Shown here piece after piece: positions 1 through 8,023 of a stretch of 34,209 bases of DNA (position 1 is its first letter; the number at the start of each line of letters is the position of its first letter). This stretch comes from an uncultured Roseateles sp. (lineage in GTDB: Bacteria > Pseudomonadota > Gammaproteobacteria > Burkholderiales > Burkholderiaceae). The notes beneath the pieces were generated by a model that was not told the DNA's origin, searched no databases, and worked only from the letters and a program-made list of their open reading frames with translations. The DNA lies in the NCBI GenBank assembly GCA_946886855.1, contig CAMPJJ010000061.1, forward strand, positions 1 to 34,209, read 5' to 3'. The translations under genes were made by a program, and so were the position numbers.

Positions 1-13
1 CGGTGAAAAGAAA

Positions 14-41
14 GGCAAGCGGCGCCCCACTGGGACGCCGC
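14..41 (-). terminator. Rho-independent terminator after clpP
   Basis: On the minus strand a 10-bp stem (arms 32-41 and 19-28, one G-T wobble) closes a 3-nt loop. It is followed by a T-rich run reading TTGCCTTTCTTTTC. It lies about 45 bp past the clpP stop codon, so it should end the clpP transcript before whatever gene lies beyond position 1 (clpX in most relatives; not visible here). Confidence 0.7.
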
Positions 42-85
42 CGCACACCGGGAGTGGGCCCGGGCCCTCACTCCGATGCGCGATC

Positions 86-691
86 TCAGCGCTTCTCGAT
101 GACCTTGTCGATCAGACCGTAGGTCGCCGACTCGGCCGCGGACATGAAGTAGTCGCGCTCGGTGTCGGCCTGGATCTTTTCCAGGCTTTGTCCGGTGCGC
201 TCGGCCAGGATGCGGTTCAGCTGCTCGCGCGTCTTGAGGATCTCGCGGGCGTGGATCTCGATGTCCGTGGCCTGACCCTGGGCGCCGCCGAGCGGCTGGT
301 GGATCATGATCTTGGAGTTCGGCAGCGCGAAGCGCTTGCCCTTCTCGCCCGCGGCCAGCAGGAAGGCGCCCATCGAGGCGGCCATGCCCATGCACAGCGT
401 GGACACCGATGGCTTGATGAACTGCATCGTGTCGTAGATCGACATGCCGGCCGAGACGCTGCCGCCCGGCGAGTTGATGTACAGCGAGATCTCCTTCTCG
501 GGGTTCTCGCTCTCCAGGAACAGCAACTGCGCGACCACCAGGTTGGCGACGGCATCGTTCACCGGGCCGACCAGGAAGACGATGCGCTCGCGCAGCAGGC
601 GGCTGTAGATGTCGTAGGCGCGCTCGCCGCGGCCCGACTGTTCGATGACGATGGGCACCATGCCCAGGTTGCTGGTTTCAAGCGCGCTCAT
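86..691 (-). CDS. clpP: ATP-dependent Clp protease proteolytic subunit ClpP
   Basis: ClpP is the serine peptidase that forms two stacked heptamer rings and degrades proteins fed to it by ClpX or ClpA in the cytoplasm. The 201-residue protein has the usual length. The catalytic triad is visible: Ser106 in GMAASMGAF, His131 in MIHQPLGG and Asp180 in ERDYF. The oxyanion-hole stretch SPGGSVSAG is at 74-82. The start is ATG at 691 with GAGGA a few bases upstream. The gene lies downstream of tig on the same strand, the usual tig-clpP order in proteobacteria. A terminator-like hairpin between the two suggests that clpP also has its own promoter within 692-815. I saw nothing abnormal. Confidence 0.97.
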   Translation of the reverse strand: MSALETSNLGMVPIVIEQSGRGERAYDIYSRLLRERIVFLVGPVNDAVANLVVAQLLFLESENPEKEISLYINSPGGSVSAGMSIYDTMQFIKPSVSTLCMGMAASMGAFLLAAGEKGKRFALPNSKIMIHQPLGGAQGQATDIEIHAREILKTREQLNRILAERTGQSLEKIQADTERDYFMSAAESATYGLIDKVIEKR

Positions 692-811
692 GAAATCCTC
701 TGATGTGGTTCGAGATCACGACAAACCATTATGTCGTGCGCTCCATCCCCTGACCGTGCGAGGGTGGCCCCTTTCGGGCCGTGGTCCTCGCGACGGTAGC
801 GCCGGGGAAAG

Positions 812-843
812 AAAAAGGCGCCGGCCTCGCGGCCTGGCGCCTT
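812..843 (-). terminator. Terminator after tig
   Basis: On the minus strand the arms AAGGCGCC (plus 836-843) and GGCGCCTT (plus 815-822), extended inward by GGCC/GGCC around a GCGA loop, make a very stable hairpin. The second arm runs directly into CTTTTTCTTT. It sits about 75 bp beyond the tig stop and therefore separates tig from clpP. Confidence 0.75.
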
Positions 844-915
844 ACTTGGCGATGGGTTTGCGGCGAATCAAGGGCAACGCCGAAAAACCTTGCGCCAGGA
901 CCGCGTGTCCGACGA

Positions 916-2226
916 TCAGGCCGTGGCCATCAGCTCGTCGAACGGCAGCTGCTTGTCGGTGACCTTGGCCTTGCCCAGGATGAAGTCGGTGACGTTGTTC
1001 TCGATCACGACGGCTTCGACCTCGGCCATGCGCTCGCGGTCCGACAGGTACCAGCGCACGACTTCCGCCGGCTTCTCGTAGCTCTGCGAGATCTCTTCGA
1101 TGTGGGCCTGCAGCTGTTCGGGCTTGGCCTGCAGGTTCTGCGAACGGACCAGCTCGGCCACCACCAGACCCAGGCGCACGCGCTTCTCGGCCTGGTCGTT
1201 GAACAGCTCGGCGGGGATCGGGGCCTTGTCGGCGTCCTTGATGCCGCGCTTCTTCAGGTCTTCACGGGCGTTGGCGACCATGCGCTCGGCCTCGCCGGCG
1301 ATCAGCGACTTGGGCACGTCCAGCTCGGCCTTGTTGACCAGCGCGTCCATCGCGGCGCCCTTGTTCTTGGCCAGCACGCGGAACTTCACTTCGCGCTCGA
1401 GGTTCTTCTTGATGTCGGCGCGCAGGGCGTCGACCGTGCCTTCCTTGATGCCCAGCGCCTTGGCGAACGATTCGTTCACGTCGGGCAGGTGCTGGGCCTC
1501 GATCTTCTTGACCGTGACCAGGAAGTCGGCTTCCTTGCCGGCGACGTCCTTGCCGTGATAGTCGGCCGGGAACGCGAGCGGGAAGGTCTTCGATTCGCCG
1601 GCCTTCATGCCGCGAACGGCCTTCTCGAAGGCTTCGAGCATCTGGCCTTCGCCCAGCAGGAACTGGAAGCCGTCGGCCTTGCCGCCGGCGAAGGGTTCGC
1701 CGTCGATCTTGCCTTCGAAGTCGATGGTGACGCGGTCGCCGTCGGCGGCCACGTCCGCCGCGCCGCGCTGGGCGAACGAACGGCGCTGCTTGCGCAGGAT
1801 CTCGACGGTCTTGTCGATGGCTTCATCGGTCACGTCGGCGGAGACGCGCTCGATCTCGGCGTCGGCCAGATCGGCGATCTTCACTTCCGGGTAGACCTCG
1901 AAGGTCGCGTCGAACGCCAGTTCGCCTTCGGCCGCTTCGTCCTTCTGGGCGATGCTGGGCATGCCGGCGACACGCAGCTTGGCCTCATTGGCGGCGGCGC
2001 TGAAGGCCTCGCCCAGCTTGTCGTTGACGACTTCGTACTGGACCTGTGCGCCGTAGCGCTGCGCCACGAAGGACATCGGCACCTTGCCCGGACGGAAGCC
2101 GTCGGCCTTGACCGTGCGGGCCAGCTTCTTCAGGCGGGATTCGACTTCGGAGTTGATGACAGTGGCCGCCAGCGTGAGCGTGATGCGGCGTTCGAGCTTT
2201 TCGAGAGTTTCGACGGTGACAGCCAT
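916..2226 (-). CDS. tig: Trigger factor (ribosome-associated chaperone)
   Basis: Trigger factor binds the ribosome exit tunnel next to protein L23 and shields nascent chains; its middle domain has peptidyl-prolyl isomerase activity. The 436 residues match the family length. The N-terminal ribosome-binding signature FRPGKVP is at 44-50. The FKBP-type isomerase domain lies at about 160-245, followed by the helical C-terminal chaperone domain, which ends in a polar tail. The start is ATG at 2226, where the sequence MAVTVETLEKLERR matches the family start. The gene is just downstream of a tRNA-Leu gene on the same strand and upstream of clpP. The gap to the tRNA is only 26 bp, so the tRNA and tig may share a transcript. 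Confidence 0.97.
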   Translation of the reverse strand: MAVTVETLEKLERRITLTLAATVINSEVESRLKKLARTVKADGFRPGKVPMSFVAQRYGAQVQYEVVNDKLGEAFSAAANEAKLRVAGMPSIAQKDEAAEGELAFDATFEVYPEVKIADLADAEIERVSADVTDEAIDKTVEILRKQRRSFAQRGAADVAADGDRVTIDFEGKIDGEPFAGGKADGFQFLLGEGQMLEAFEKAVRGMKAGESKTFPLAFPADYHGKDVAGKEADFLVTVKKIEAQHLPDVNESFAKALGIKEGTVDALRADIKKNLEREVKFRVLAKNKGAAMDALVNKAELDVPKSLIAGEAERMVANAREDLKKRGIKDADKAPIPAELFNDQAEKRVRLGLVVAELVRSQNLQAKPEQLQAHIEEISQSYEKPAEVVRWYLSDRERMAEVEAVVIENNVTDFILGKAKVTDKQLPFDELMATA

Positions 2227-2252
2227 AGTGGACTCGGAATCAGTTGAGAGGG

Positions 2253-2339
2253 TGGTGCGCGGGGCCGGACTCGAACCGGCACGCCCGTGAAGGCGTCAGG
2301 ACCTAAACCTGGTGCGTCTACCAATTTCGCCACCCGCGC
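2253..2339 (-). tRNA. tRNA-Leu, anticodon UAG
   Basis: Reading the minus strand, GCGCGGG (from 2339) pairs with CCCGCGC (2257-2263) as a 7-bp acceptor stem, followed by discriminator A and an encoded CCA (2253-2255). The anticodon loop TTTAGGT gives anticodon TAG, which decodes CUA and probably other CUN leucine codons. A long variable arm (GACGCCTTCACGGGCGT region) is as expected for a class II tRNA, and GTTCGAGTC is the T loop. The gene lies immediately upstream of tig. It is relevant to the leuA leader peptide near 15.9 kb, which has two CTA codons. Confidence 0.96.
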
Positions 2340-2466
2340 CGGGTGAACTGAGGTCGTCGCGTTCGCCGCGCGCTGTCTGCGCGCAGTCTGCGCGACGGCC
2401 CCTTGGTAATTCATGACGCGAAGGAAGAGCCCAGGGCCCTGCCCTCCGCGATCCGGAAAACCGGCG

Positions 2467-2495
2467 ATTGTAATCAAGGAATCGACGCTTGCCGA
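2467..2495 (-). promoter_or_regulatory. Possible promoter of the tRNA-Leu/tig unit
   Basis: On the minus strand TCGGCA (2490-2495, 4 of 6 to TTGACA) is separated by 17 bp from TACAAT (2467-2472, 5 of 6 to TATAAT). It is oriented toward the tRNA, about 128 bp upstream of its 5' end, which is a long leader for a tRNA. No better site was seen closer. Confidence 0.45.
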
Positions 2496-2499
2496 CGCC

Positions 2500-2522
2500 C
2501 CCCCGCCCGTCCCGGGCGGGGG
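2500..2522 (-). other. Perfect 10-bp hairpin after the RND pump gene
   Basis: CCCCCGCCCG (2500-2509) and CGGGCGGGGG (2513-2522) form a perfect stem with a 3-nt loop, 37 bp beyond the stop codon of the RND gene. There is no T-run on the minus-strand side, so it is not a classical terminator. It could block exonucleases or assist Rho-dependent termination. Confidence 0.5.
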
Positions 2523-2558
2523 AAACCCCTGCGGGCTCCCGGCCTGGTCAGCGGACGG

Positions 2559-5500
2559 TCAATGCGTGGACGGCGCGATGCCGGCGTCCTTGTCCCGTTC
2601 GACACGGAACCAGGCCGCGTACATCGCCGGCAGCGCCAGCAGCGTCAGCACGGTGGCCACGATCAGGCCGCCCATGATGGCCACGGCCATCGGCCCCCAG
2701 AACACGCTGCGCGACAGCGGCACCATCGCCAGCACGGCGGCCGCGGCGGTCAGCGCGATCGGGCGCAGACGACGCACGGCGGACTCGACGATCGCCTGCG
2801 CCGGCGGCACGCCCCGCGCGCGGTCCTGCTCGATCTGGTCGATCAGGATGACGGAGTTCCGCTGGATCATCCCCATCAGCGCGATGACGCCCAGCAGCGC
2901 GACGAAGCCGAACGGACGGTTCAGCAGCAGCAGTGCCGCGGACACGCCGGCGATCCCGAGGAAGCCGGTCAGGAAGGCCAGCATGGCGCGCGAGAAGCTG
3001 TGCAGCTGCAGCATCAGCAACGTGAAGGTGATGAACAGCATGATCGGCACGCCGGCCGCGATCGAGCCGGTGCCCTTGCTGCTCTCCTCCACCGCGCCAG
3101 CGATCGAGATCGAGTAGCCGGGCGGCATGTCCTTGCGCATCGCGTCGAGCGCGGGCCAGAGCTGGTTCGTCACGGTCGCGCCCTGCAGGCCCTCGATGAC
3201 GTCGCCCTGCACGGTGATCGCGAACTGGCGGCTCTCGCGATGCATCACGCCAGGCTCCCAGGTGAACTGGGGCTTGGCGATCTGCGTCAGCGGCACCGAG
3301 CGGCCCGAGGCCGTCGTCACGTAGGCGTTGGCGAGTTCGGACAGCGTGTCGCGCTCCTGCACCGGCTGGCGCAGGACGATGTCGATCAGCCGGTCGGCTT
3401 CCCGGTACTGCGCCACCGTGGTGCCGGTCACGAGGATGCGCGCCGCCTGCGCGATGCTCTGGCTGGTCACGCCCAGCGCGCGGGCCTTGTCCTGGTCGAC
3501 CTGCAGGCGCAGGACCTTGATGGACTCGTTCCAGTCGTCGTTGACGCCGACCATGTTGGGGTTGGCGCGCATCTGCTCCTTCGCGCGGTCGGCGTAGATC
3601 CGCAACTGCGCGGGATCGTCGCCGGCGATGCGGAACTGCACCGGGTACGGCACCGGCGGCCCGTTGGGCAGCAGTTTCACGCGGCCGCGCACCTCGGAGA
3701 ACTCCTGGGCCAGGATCTGCGGCAGCTTGTGGCGCAGCGTCTCGCGATCGGCCGGCGTCCTGGGCTGGATGATGGCCTGGCTCACGTTGGTGTTGGGCAG
3801 GATCTGGTCCAGCGGCAGGTAGAAGCGCGGCACGCCCGAACCCACCCAGGTCGCGATGCTGCCCACCAGCGGCTCCTTGGCCATGCGGGCCTCGAAGCGC
3901 CTGGCGATGACGTTGCTCTGCGCGATCGTGGCGCCCTCGGGCAGCCACAGGTCGACGAGGATCTCGGGCCGGCTCGAGTCCGGGAAGAACTGCTGCTGCA
4001 CCTTGCCCATGCCGGCCAGGCCGAGCACGAACACCAGGATCGTCAGGCCGATCGTCTTCCAGCGGTTGAACACGCACCACGCCACCCAGCGGCGGAACCG
4101 GTTGTAGAACGGCGTGTCGAAGACCTCGTGCGCCTCGCCCTCGTGGCCGGCGCGGGTCTTCAGCAGCAGCGCGCCGAGGTAGGGCACGAAGTACACCGAC
4201 ACGAGCCACGAGATCACCAGCGCCGCCGCGGTCACCGCGAAGATGGCATAGGTGTATTCGCCGACGGTGGACTTCGCCAGGCCGATCGGCAGGAAGCCGA
4301 CGGCGGTGATCAAGGTGCCGGTCAGCATCGGCTTGGCGGTGGCGTCGTAGGCATACGTCGCCGCGTGCATCTTGTCGTAGCCCTCCTCGAGCTTGCGCAC
4401 CATCATCTCGACGGCAATGATGGCGTCGTCGACGAGCAGGCCGAGCGCGATGATCAGCGACCCCAGCGAGATCTTGTGCAGCCCCACGCCGGCGTAGAAC
4501 ATCACGACGAAGGTGATCGCCAGCACCAGCGGGATCGTGATGCCCACGACCAGGCCCGGCCAGACGTCGATGCGCAGCGGCTTGGTGTGCAGGCCCAGCG
4601 CGATGAAGCTCACGCCCAGCACGACGACGACGGCCTCGATCAGCACGTGCACGAACTCACCCACCGAGCTCTTCACGGCTGTGGGCTGGTCCTGGATCTG
4701 CGCCAGCGACATGCCGGCCGGCAGTTGCTGCTGCAGTCGCTTGACGCTGGCCTGCAGCGCCTTGCCCAGCGCGATGATGTCGCCGCCCTTGCCCATCGAC
4801 ACACCCAGCGCGACGACCTGCTTGCCGTTGAAGCGGACCATGGTCGTGGCCGGATCGACGTAGCCGCGACGGACCTTGGCGATGTCGCCCAGGCGGATGC
4901 TGCTGCCCGCGCCGGTCTGCGCATTGGTGCCGCGGATCGGGAAGTCGCTCAGCGCCTGGACCGAATTGAGCTGGCCCTCGATGCGGATCTGCACGTTGGC
5001 GCTGCCCGCGTCCATCGTGCCGGCGCTCTCGACCGCGTTCTGCGCGTTGAGCTGCGACACGACCTGGTTGAAGTCCAGGCCCAGTTCGGCCAGGCGCTTC
5101 TGCGAGATCTCGATGAAGAGCTTCTCCGCCTGGACGCCGAACAGGTCGACCTTGGCCACGTCCTGCACGCGCAGCAGCTCGGAACGGACGGCCTCGGCCT
5201 GCTGGCGCAGTTCCTCGATCGAGAAACCGCCGTCGGACGACAGCGCGAAGATCGAGCCGTAGACGTCGCCGAATTCATCGTTGAAGAACGGCCCCAGCAC
5301 GCCCTGCGGCAGCGTGGCCCGCAGGTCGCCGATCTTCTTGCGGACCGTGTACCAGAGCTGCGGCACCTCGCCCGGCGCGGTGTTGTCCTTCACCTGGAAG
5401 ATGGTGAGGGACTCCCCCGGCTTGGTGTAGCTGCGGATCTTGTCGGCGTGCGGCACCTCCTGCAGGGTGCGCTCGATCTTGTCGGTGACCTGCTCGGCCA

Positions 5501-5699
5501 TCTGCTGCGGTGTCGCGCCGGGCCAGTAGGCCTGCACGACCATCGCGCGGAAGGTGAACGGCGGGTCTTCGTCCTGGCCCAGCTGGAAGTAGGCGGCGAA
5601 GCCCAGCACCATCAGCACCACCATCAGGTAGCGCGTCAGCGGGGCATGCTCCAGCGCCCAGCGCGAGAGGTTGAAACCGGCGCGGCTCGGGTTGCTCAT
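2559..5699 (-). CDS. RND-family efflux transporter permease (AcrB/HAE type)
   Basis: This is an inner-membrane proton-driven pump that would export hydrophobic or amphiphilic compounds with an adaptor and an outer-membrane channel. The 1046-residue length and two-fold repeat fit the family: a first membrane segment at about 20-40, a large periplasmic loop to about 340, a membrane block at about 350-540, a second periplasmic loop and a C-terminal membrane block. The proton-relay pair Asp424-Asp425 is in GLLVDDAIIAVEM in TM4, which marks drug/hydrophobe pumps rather than CzcA metal pumps. The start ATG at 5699 follows GGGAG by 8 nt and lies 16 bp after the adaptor gene stop. Substrate cannot be read from the sequence. 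No outer-membrane channel gene is in the operon. Confidence 0.93.
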   Translation of the reverse strand: MSNPSRAGFNLSRWALEHAPLTRYLMVVLMVLGFAAYFQLGQDEDPPFTFRAMVVQAYWPGATPQQMAEQVTDKIERTLQEVPHADKIRSYTKPGESLTIFQVKDNTAPGEVPQLWYTVRKKIGDLRATLPQGVLGPFFNDEFGDVYGSIFALSSDGGFSIEELRQQAEAVRSELLRVQDVAKVDLFGVQAEKLFIEISQKRLAELGLDFNQVVSQLNAQNAVESAGTMDAGSANVQIRIEGQLNSVQALSDFPIRGTNAQTGAGSSIRLGDIAKVRRGYVDPATTMVRFNGKQVVALGVSMGKGGDIIALGKALQASVKRLQQQLPAGMSLAQIQDQPTAVKSSVGEFVHVLIEAVVVVLGVSFIALGLHTKPLRIDVWPGLVVGITIPLVLAITFVVMFYAGVGLHKISLGSLIIALGLLVDDAIIAVEMMVRKLEEGYDKMHAATYAYDATAKPMLTGTLITAVGFLPIGLAKSTVGEYTYAIFAVTAAALVISWLVSVYFVPYLGALLLKTRAGHEGEAHEVFDTPFYNRFRRWVAWCVFNRWKTIGLTILVFVLGLAGMGKVQQQFFPDSSRPEILVDLWLPEGATIAQSNVIARRFEARMAKEPLVGSIATWVGSGVPRFYLPLDQILPNTNVSQAIIQPRTPADRETLRHKLPQILAQEFSEVRGRVKLLPNGPPVPYPVQFRIAGDDPAQLRIYADRAKEQMRANPNMVGVNDDWNESIKVLRLQVDQDKARALGVTSQSIAQAARILVTGTTVAQYREADRLIDIVLRQPVQERDTLSELANAYVTTASGRSVPLTQIAKPQFTWEPGVMHRESRQFAITVQGDVIEGLQGATVTNQLWPALDAMRKDMPPGYSISIAGAVEESSKGTGSIAAGVPIMLFITFTLLMLQLHSFSRAMLAFLTGFLGIAGVSAALLLLNRPFGFVALLGVIALMGMIQRNSVILIDQIEQDRARGVPPAQAIVESAVRRLRPIALTAAAAVLAMVPLSRSVFWGPMAVAIMGGLIVATVLTLLALPAMYAAWFRVERDKDAGIAPSTH

Positions 5700-5715
5700 T
5701 CAGGGCTCCCGAGGC

Positions 5716-6936
5716 TCAGCGCGAAGCGGTCGCCGGAGCGGGCGCGGGCGCGGCGCCTTCCGTCGGCGTTCCGGGCGGGACGAAGCGCCTGACCTTCTGC
5801 CCCGGCGTGAGCACGTGACCGCCGGCGGTCACGACTTCCATGCCGGGCGACAGGCCTTGCACGACCAGTTCGTTGCCTTCGGCGCCGACGACGGTCACCG
5901 CCTTCGGACTCACCGTCATCGTCTTGGGATCGAGCAGCAGCACGGCGCTCTTGCCCTGCGATTCCATCACCGCGCTCAGCGGCAGCTTGATCGCGTTGTC
6001 CGACGGCGTGCCCGTCAGCACGACCGTCGCGGTCTGCCCGAGGTGCACGTTCTGGTTGTTCAGCTCAGCCTTGACCAGGAAGGTCCGCGTCACCGGGTCG
6101 GCGGCAGCGGCGAGTTCGCGCAGCTTGATCGGCTGCGCGTCGGCCTTGGTGTCGGTCCAGAGGCGGACCTTCATGCCGTCCGGCCGCGCCGCGGCGGCGC
6201 GCACCAGCGCGATCTGGTCTTCGGACACGGAGAACACGATGTCCCGCGGCCCGTCGTTGGCCACGCGCACCACCGGCGTGCCAGCGGCCACGACCATGCC
6301 GGGCTCCGCGTCGATGCCGGTCACGACACCGGCGGCGTCGGCGACCAGGCTCGAATACTGCGCCTGGTTGCGCTGCACGTCGGACTGCGCGCGCGCGGAT
6401 TCGAACTGCGCCTGCGCGGCCTTGAACGCGGCGTCGCGGCGGTCCAGCTCGGCGGCGCTGATGAACCCCTGCTTGTGGAGATCGATGTAGCGCTTGTAGT
6501 CCGCGCCCAGCTGGTCGCGATTGACACGCGCCGCCAGCACGTTGGCCTTGGCGGCCTCCTGCGCGAGCACCAGATCCGAACTGTCGATCCGAGCCAGCAC
6601 CTGACCCGGCTTGACCACCGAGCCGAGGTCCACCTTGCGCTCCAGGATCTTGCCGGGGACGCGGAAGGACAGCCGGGACTCCAGGCGAGCCCGCACTTCA
6701 GCGGCGAACTCGCGTTGCAGGCCGGCCGATTGCGGCGTCAGCACCAGGGTGCGCACATAGCGCTCCGGCTCGGGCGGCGGCGCCTGCTTGCCGCAGGCGG
6801 CCAGCACCACCACGGCGGCCAAGGCGGCAGCCGCCTGGAGCCACTTCGACACGCGCCCCCTGGAACCGGCGAAGGCAGGTTCGGACACGGCGCCGGACAC
6901 GCCGGCGGGCAGGGACACTAGAGACCGTTGGGGCAT
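5716..6936 (-). CDS. RND efflux periplasmic adaptor (membrane fusion protein), lipoprotein
   Basis: The adaptor links the RND pump to an outer-membrane channel. I start it at ATG 6936, because GAGGTG sits 5-6 nt upstream and the ORF upstream of this carries the promoter and operator. This gives 406 residues. A signal peptide is followed by the lipobox LAAC, so Cys48 is the likely lipidated residue. Then come the barrel-sandwich lipoyl half motifs (GSVVKPGQVLARIDSSDL and, after the hairpin, VVTGIDAEPGMVVAAGTPV), separated by a coiled-coil hairpin (EAAKANVLAARVNRDQL onward), and a C-terminal beta-barrel and membrane-proximal domain. It is the first gene of the operon with the pump. It is most likely controlled by a TetR-type repressor through the site at 6987-7000. 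Confidence 0.92.
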   Translation of the reverse strand: MPQRSLVSLPAGVSGAVSEPAFAGSRGRVSKWLQAAAALAAVVVLAACGKQAPPPEPERYVRTLVLTPQSAGLQREFAAEVRARLESRLSFRVPGKILERKVDLGSVVKPGQVLARIDSSDLVLAQEAAKANVLAARVNRDQLGADYKRYIDLHKQGFISAAELDRRDAAFKAAQAQFESARAQSDVQRNQAQYSSLVADAAGVVTGIDAEPGMVVAAGTPVVRVANDGPRDIVFSVSEDQIALVRAAAARPDGMKVRLWTDTKADAQPIKLRELAAAADPVTRTFLVKAELNNQNVHLGQTATVVLTGTPSDNAIKLPLSAVMESQGKSAVLLLDPKTMTVSPKAVTVVGAEGNELVVQGLSPGMEVVTAGGHVLTPGQKVRRFVPPGTPTEGAAPAPAPATASR

Positions 6937-6986
6937 GAACACCTCGACAAAGCCACGACGCCCGACCGGGGGCATCGGAGTAACTG

Positions 6987-7000
6987 ACTGACCGGTCAGT
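6987..7000. promoter_or_regulatory. TetR-type operator of the RND operon
   Basis: ACTGACCGGTCAGT is a perfect 14-bp palindrome. The sequence resembles the operators of TetR/AcrR repressors that control RND pumps. It starts one base beyond the -10 box of the promoter at 7001-7029, so it covers the predicted transcription start. A bound repressor would block initiation. The cognate repressor gene is not in this window. Confidence 0.75.
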
Positions 7001-7029
7001 AATGTATTCAGCGTGTCCGAACGTGTCAA
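7001..7029 (-). promoter_or_regulatory. Sigma-70 promoter of the RND efflux operon
   Basis: On the minus strand a perfect TTGACA (7024-7029), a 17-bp spacer and TACATT (7001-7006, 4 of 6) form one of the best promoters in the window. Transcription would start near 6993-6994, inside the palindrome, giving a leader of about 57 nt before the adaptor ATG. Confidence 0.75.
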
Positions 7030-7159
7030 ACCGACGGCGTACGGTTCACTGGGGTACTGCTCGTGGTTTGCGGAGATTGACGCCCGTCGACAAACCGCGG
7101 GGGTTCGGGACATCAGGTTGACGCAAACGGCATCGCTCGCTCAGCGGAGAATGCCGCCC

Positions 7160-8023
7160 GTGAGCATAGAGCACTACGAAAACTTTCCTGTCGCCTCCTG
7201 GCTGAGCCCGCCGGCGCTGCGTCCCGCGATCATGGCGATCTACCGGTTCGCGCGGACCGCCGACGACCTCGCCGACGAAGGCGACGCCGCGCCCGCGCAG
7301 CGCTTGCGCGCGCTGGCGGAGTTCCGCGCCGACCTGCGCGCCGTCGCGGCGGGCCGGCCCCCCTCTCCGCGCTGGGCGACGCGCGTGTTCACGCCGCTGG
7401 GACGCACCCTGGTCGAGTACCGCCTGCCCGTGCCGCTGCTGGAAGATCTCCTCGATGCCTTCGAGCAGGACCTCGTGAAGACCGATTACGCGACCCGCGT
7501 CGAGCTGCTGGATTACTGCCGCCGTTCGGCCAACCCCGTCGGGCGCCTGCTGCTGCACCTGTACGGCATCAGCGACGCCGAGTCGCTGCGGCGCTCGGAC
7601 GCGATCTGCTCGGCGCTGCAACTGATCAACTTCTGGCAGGACTTCACCGTCGACGGCCCACGCGGCAGGATCTACGCGCCGCTGGAGGACCGCCGGCGTC
7701 ACGGCGTCGGGGGACAGGACCTGCTGTCGCTGCGCGACAGTCCGGACGCCCGCGCGCTGATCGCGGAACTCTGCGGCTGGGCCCGCGACTTGATGGGCGA
7801 AGGGGCGCCGCTGGCCCGCCGGATCCCGGGCCGGGCCGGTTGGGAGCTGCGCTTGGTGGTACAAGGCGGCCTCCGTATCCTCGACAAGCTGGCATCGAAC
7901 CGTTTCGACGCCCTGCTGAGACGGCCCACGATCGGCGCGTCCGACGCGCCGCTCCTGCTGTGGCGCGCCCTGACGATGCCGGCAGACCGGACGAACCCAC
8001 GCCGCGAAGGGACGGCGCGATGA
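7160..8023 (+). CDS. hpnC: Squalene synthase HpnC (hydroxysqualene-forming step)
   Basis: HpnC belongs to the trans-isoprenyl diphosphate synthase family. Together HpnD, HpnC and HpnE turn two farnesyl diphosphates into squalene: HpnD makes presqualene diphosphate, HpnC converts it to hydroxysqualene, HpnE reduces that to squalene. The first aspartate-rich motif is TADDLADEG (about 33-41) and the second is NFWQDFTVD (about 157-165), where NFWQD is typical of HpnC. I choose GTG 7160: the protein then starts VSIEHYENFPVASWL, which matches how HpnC proteins begin, and GGAGA lies 9 nt upstream. An in-frame ATG at 7151 has the same GGAGA almost touching it. The length is 287 residues. Its stop overlaps the hpnD start (ATGA), so translation is coupled. 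Confidence 0.92.
   Translation: MSIEHYENFPVASWLSPPALRPAIMAIYRFARTADDLADEGDAAPAQRLRALAEFRADLRAVAAGRPPSPRWATRVFTPLGRTLVEYRLPVPLLEDLLDAFEQDLVKTDYATRVELLDYCRRSANPVGRLLLHLYGISDAESLRRSDAICSALQLINFWQDFTVDGPRGRIYAPLEDRRRHGVGGQDLLSLRDSPDARALIAELCGWARDLMGEGAPLARRIPGRAGWELRLVVQGGLRILDKLASNRFDALLRRPTIGASDAPLLLWRALTMPADRTNPRREGTAR

Noticed and set aside
781..2247. 488-codon plus-strand frame opposite tig
   Set aside because: Antisense mirror of trigger factor, running through the tig terminator; no family resemblance.
2500..2522. Hairpin after the RND gene as a Rho-independent terminator
   Set aside because: The stem is perfect but no T-run follows on the minus strand, so I list it only as a stable hairpin.
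2403..5792. Very long open frame on the plus strand opposite the RND pump gene
   Set aside because: Its protein is an Arg/His/Gln/Asp-rich mirror product with no family resemblance, typical of the antisense frame of a GC-rich gene. The minus-strand RND gene explains the region fully.
6937..7113. Longer N-terminus for the RND adaptor starting at 7113
   Set aside because: It would include its own promoter and operator, and the signal peptide with lipobox would be internal. ATG 6936 has a good ribosome-binding site.
7013..7159. Longer N-terminus for HpnC starting at 7013
   Set aside because: These 49 codons do not resemble the family, and they cover the promoter of the divergent efflux operon. 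The protein from GTG 7160 begins exactly as HpnC proteins do.
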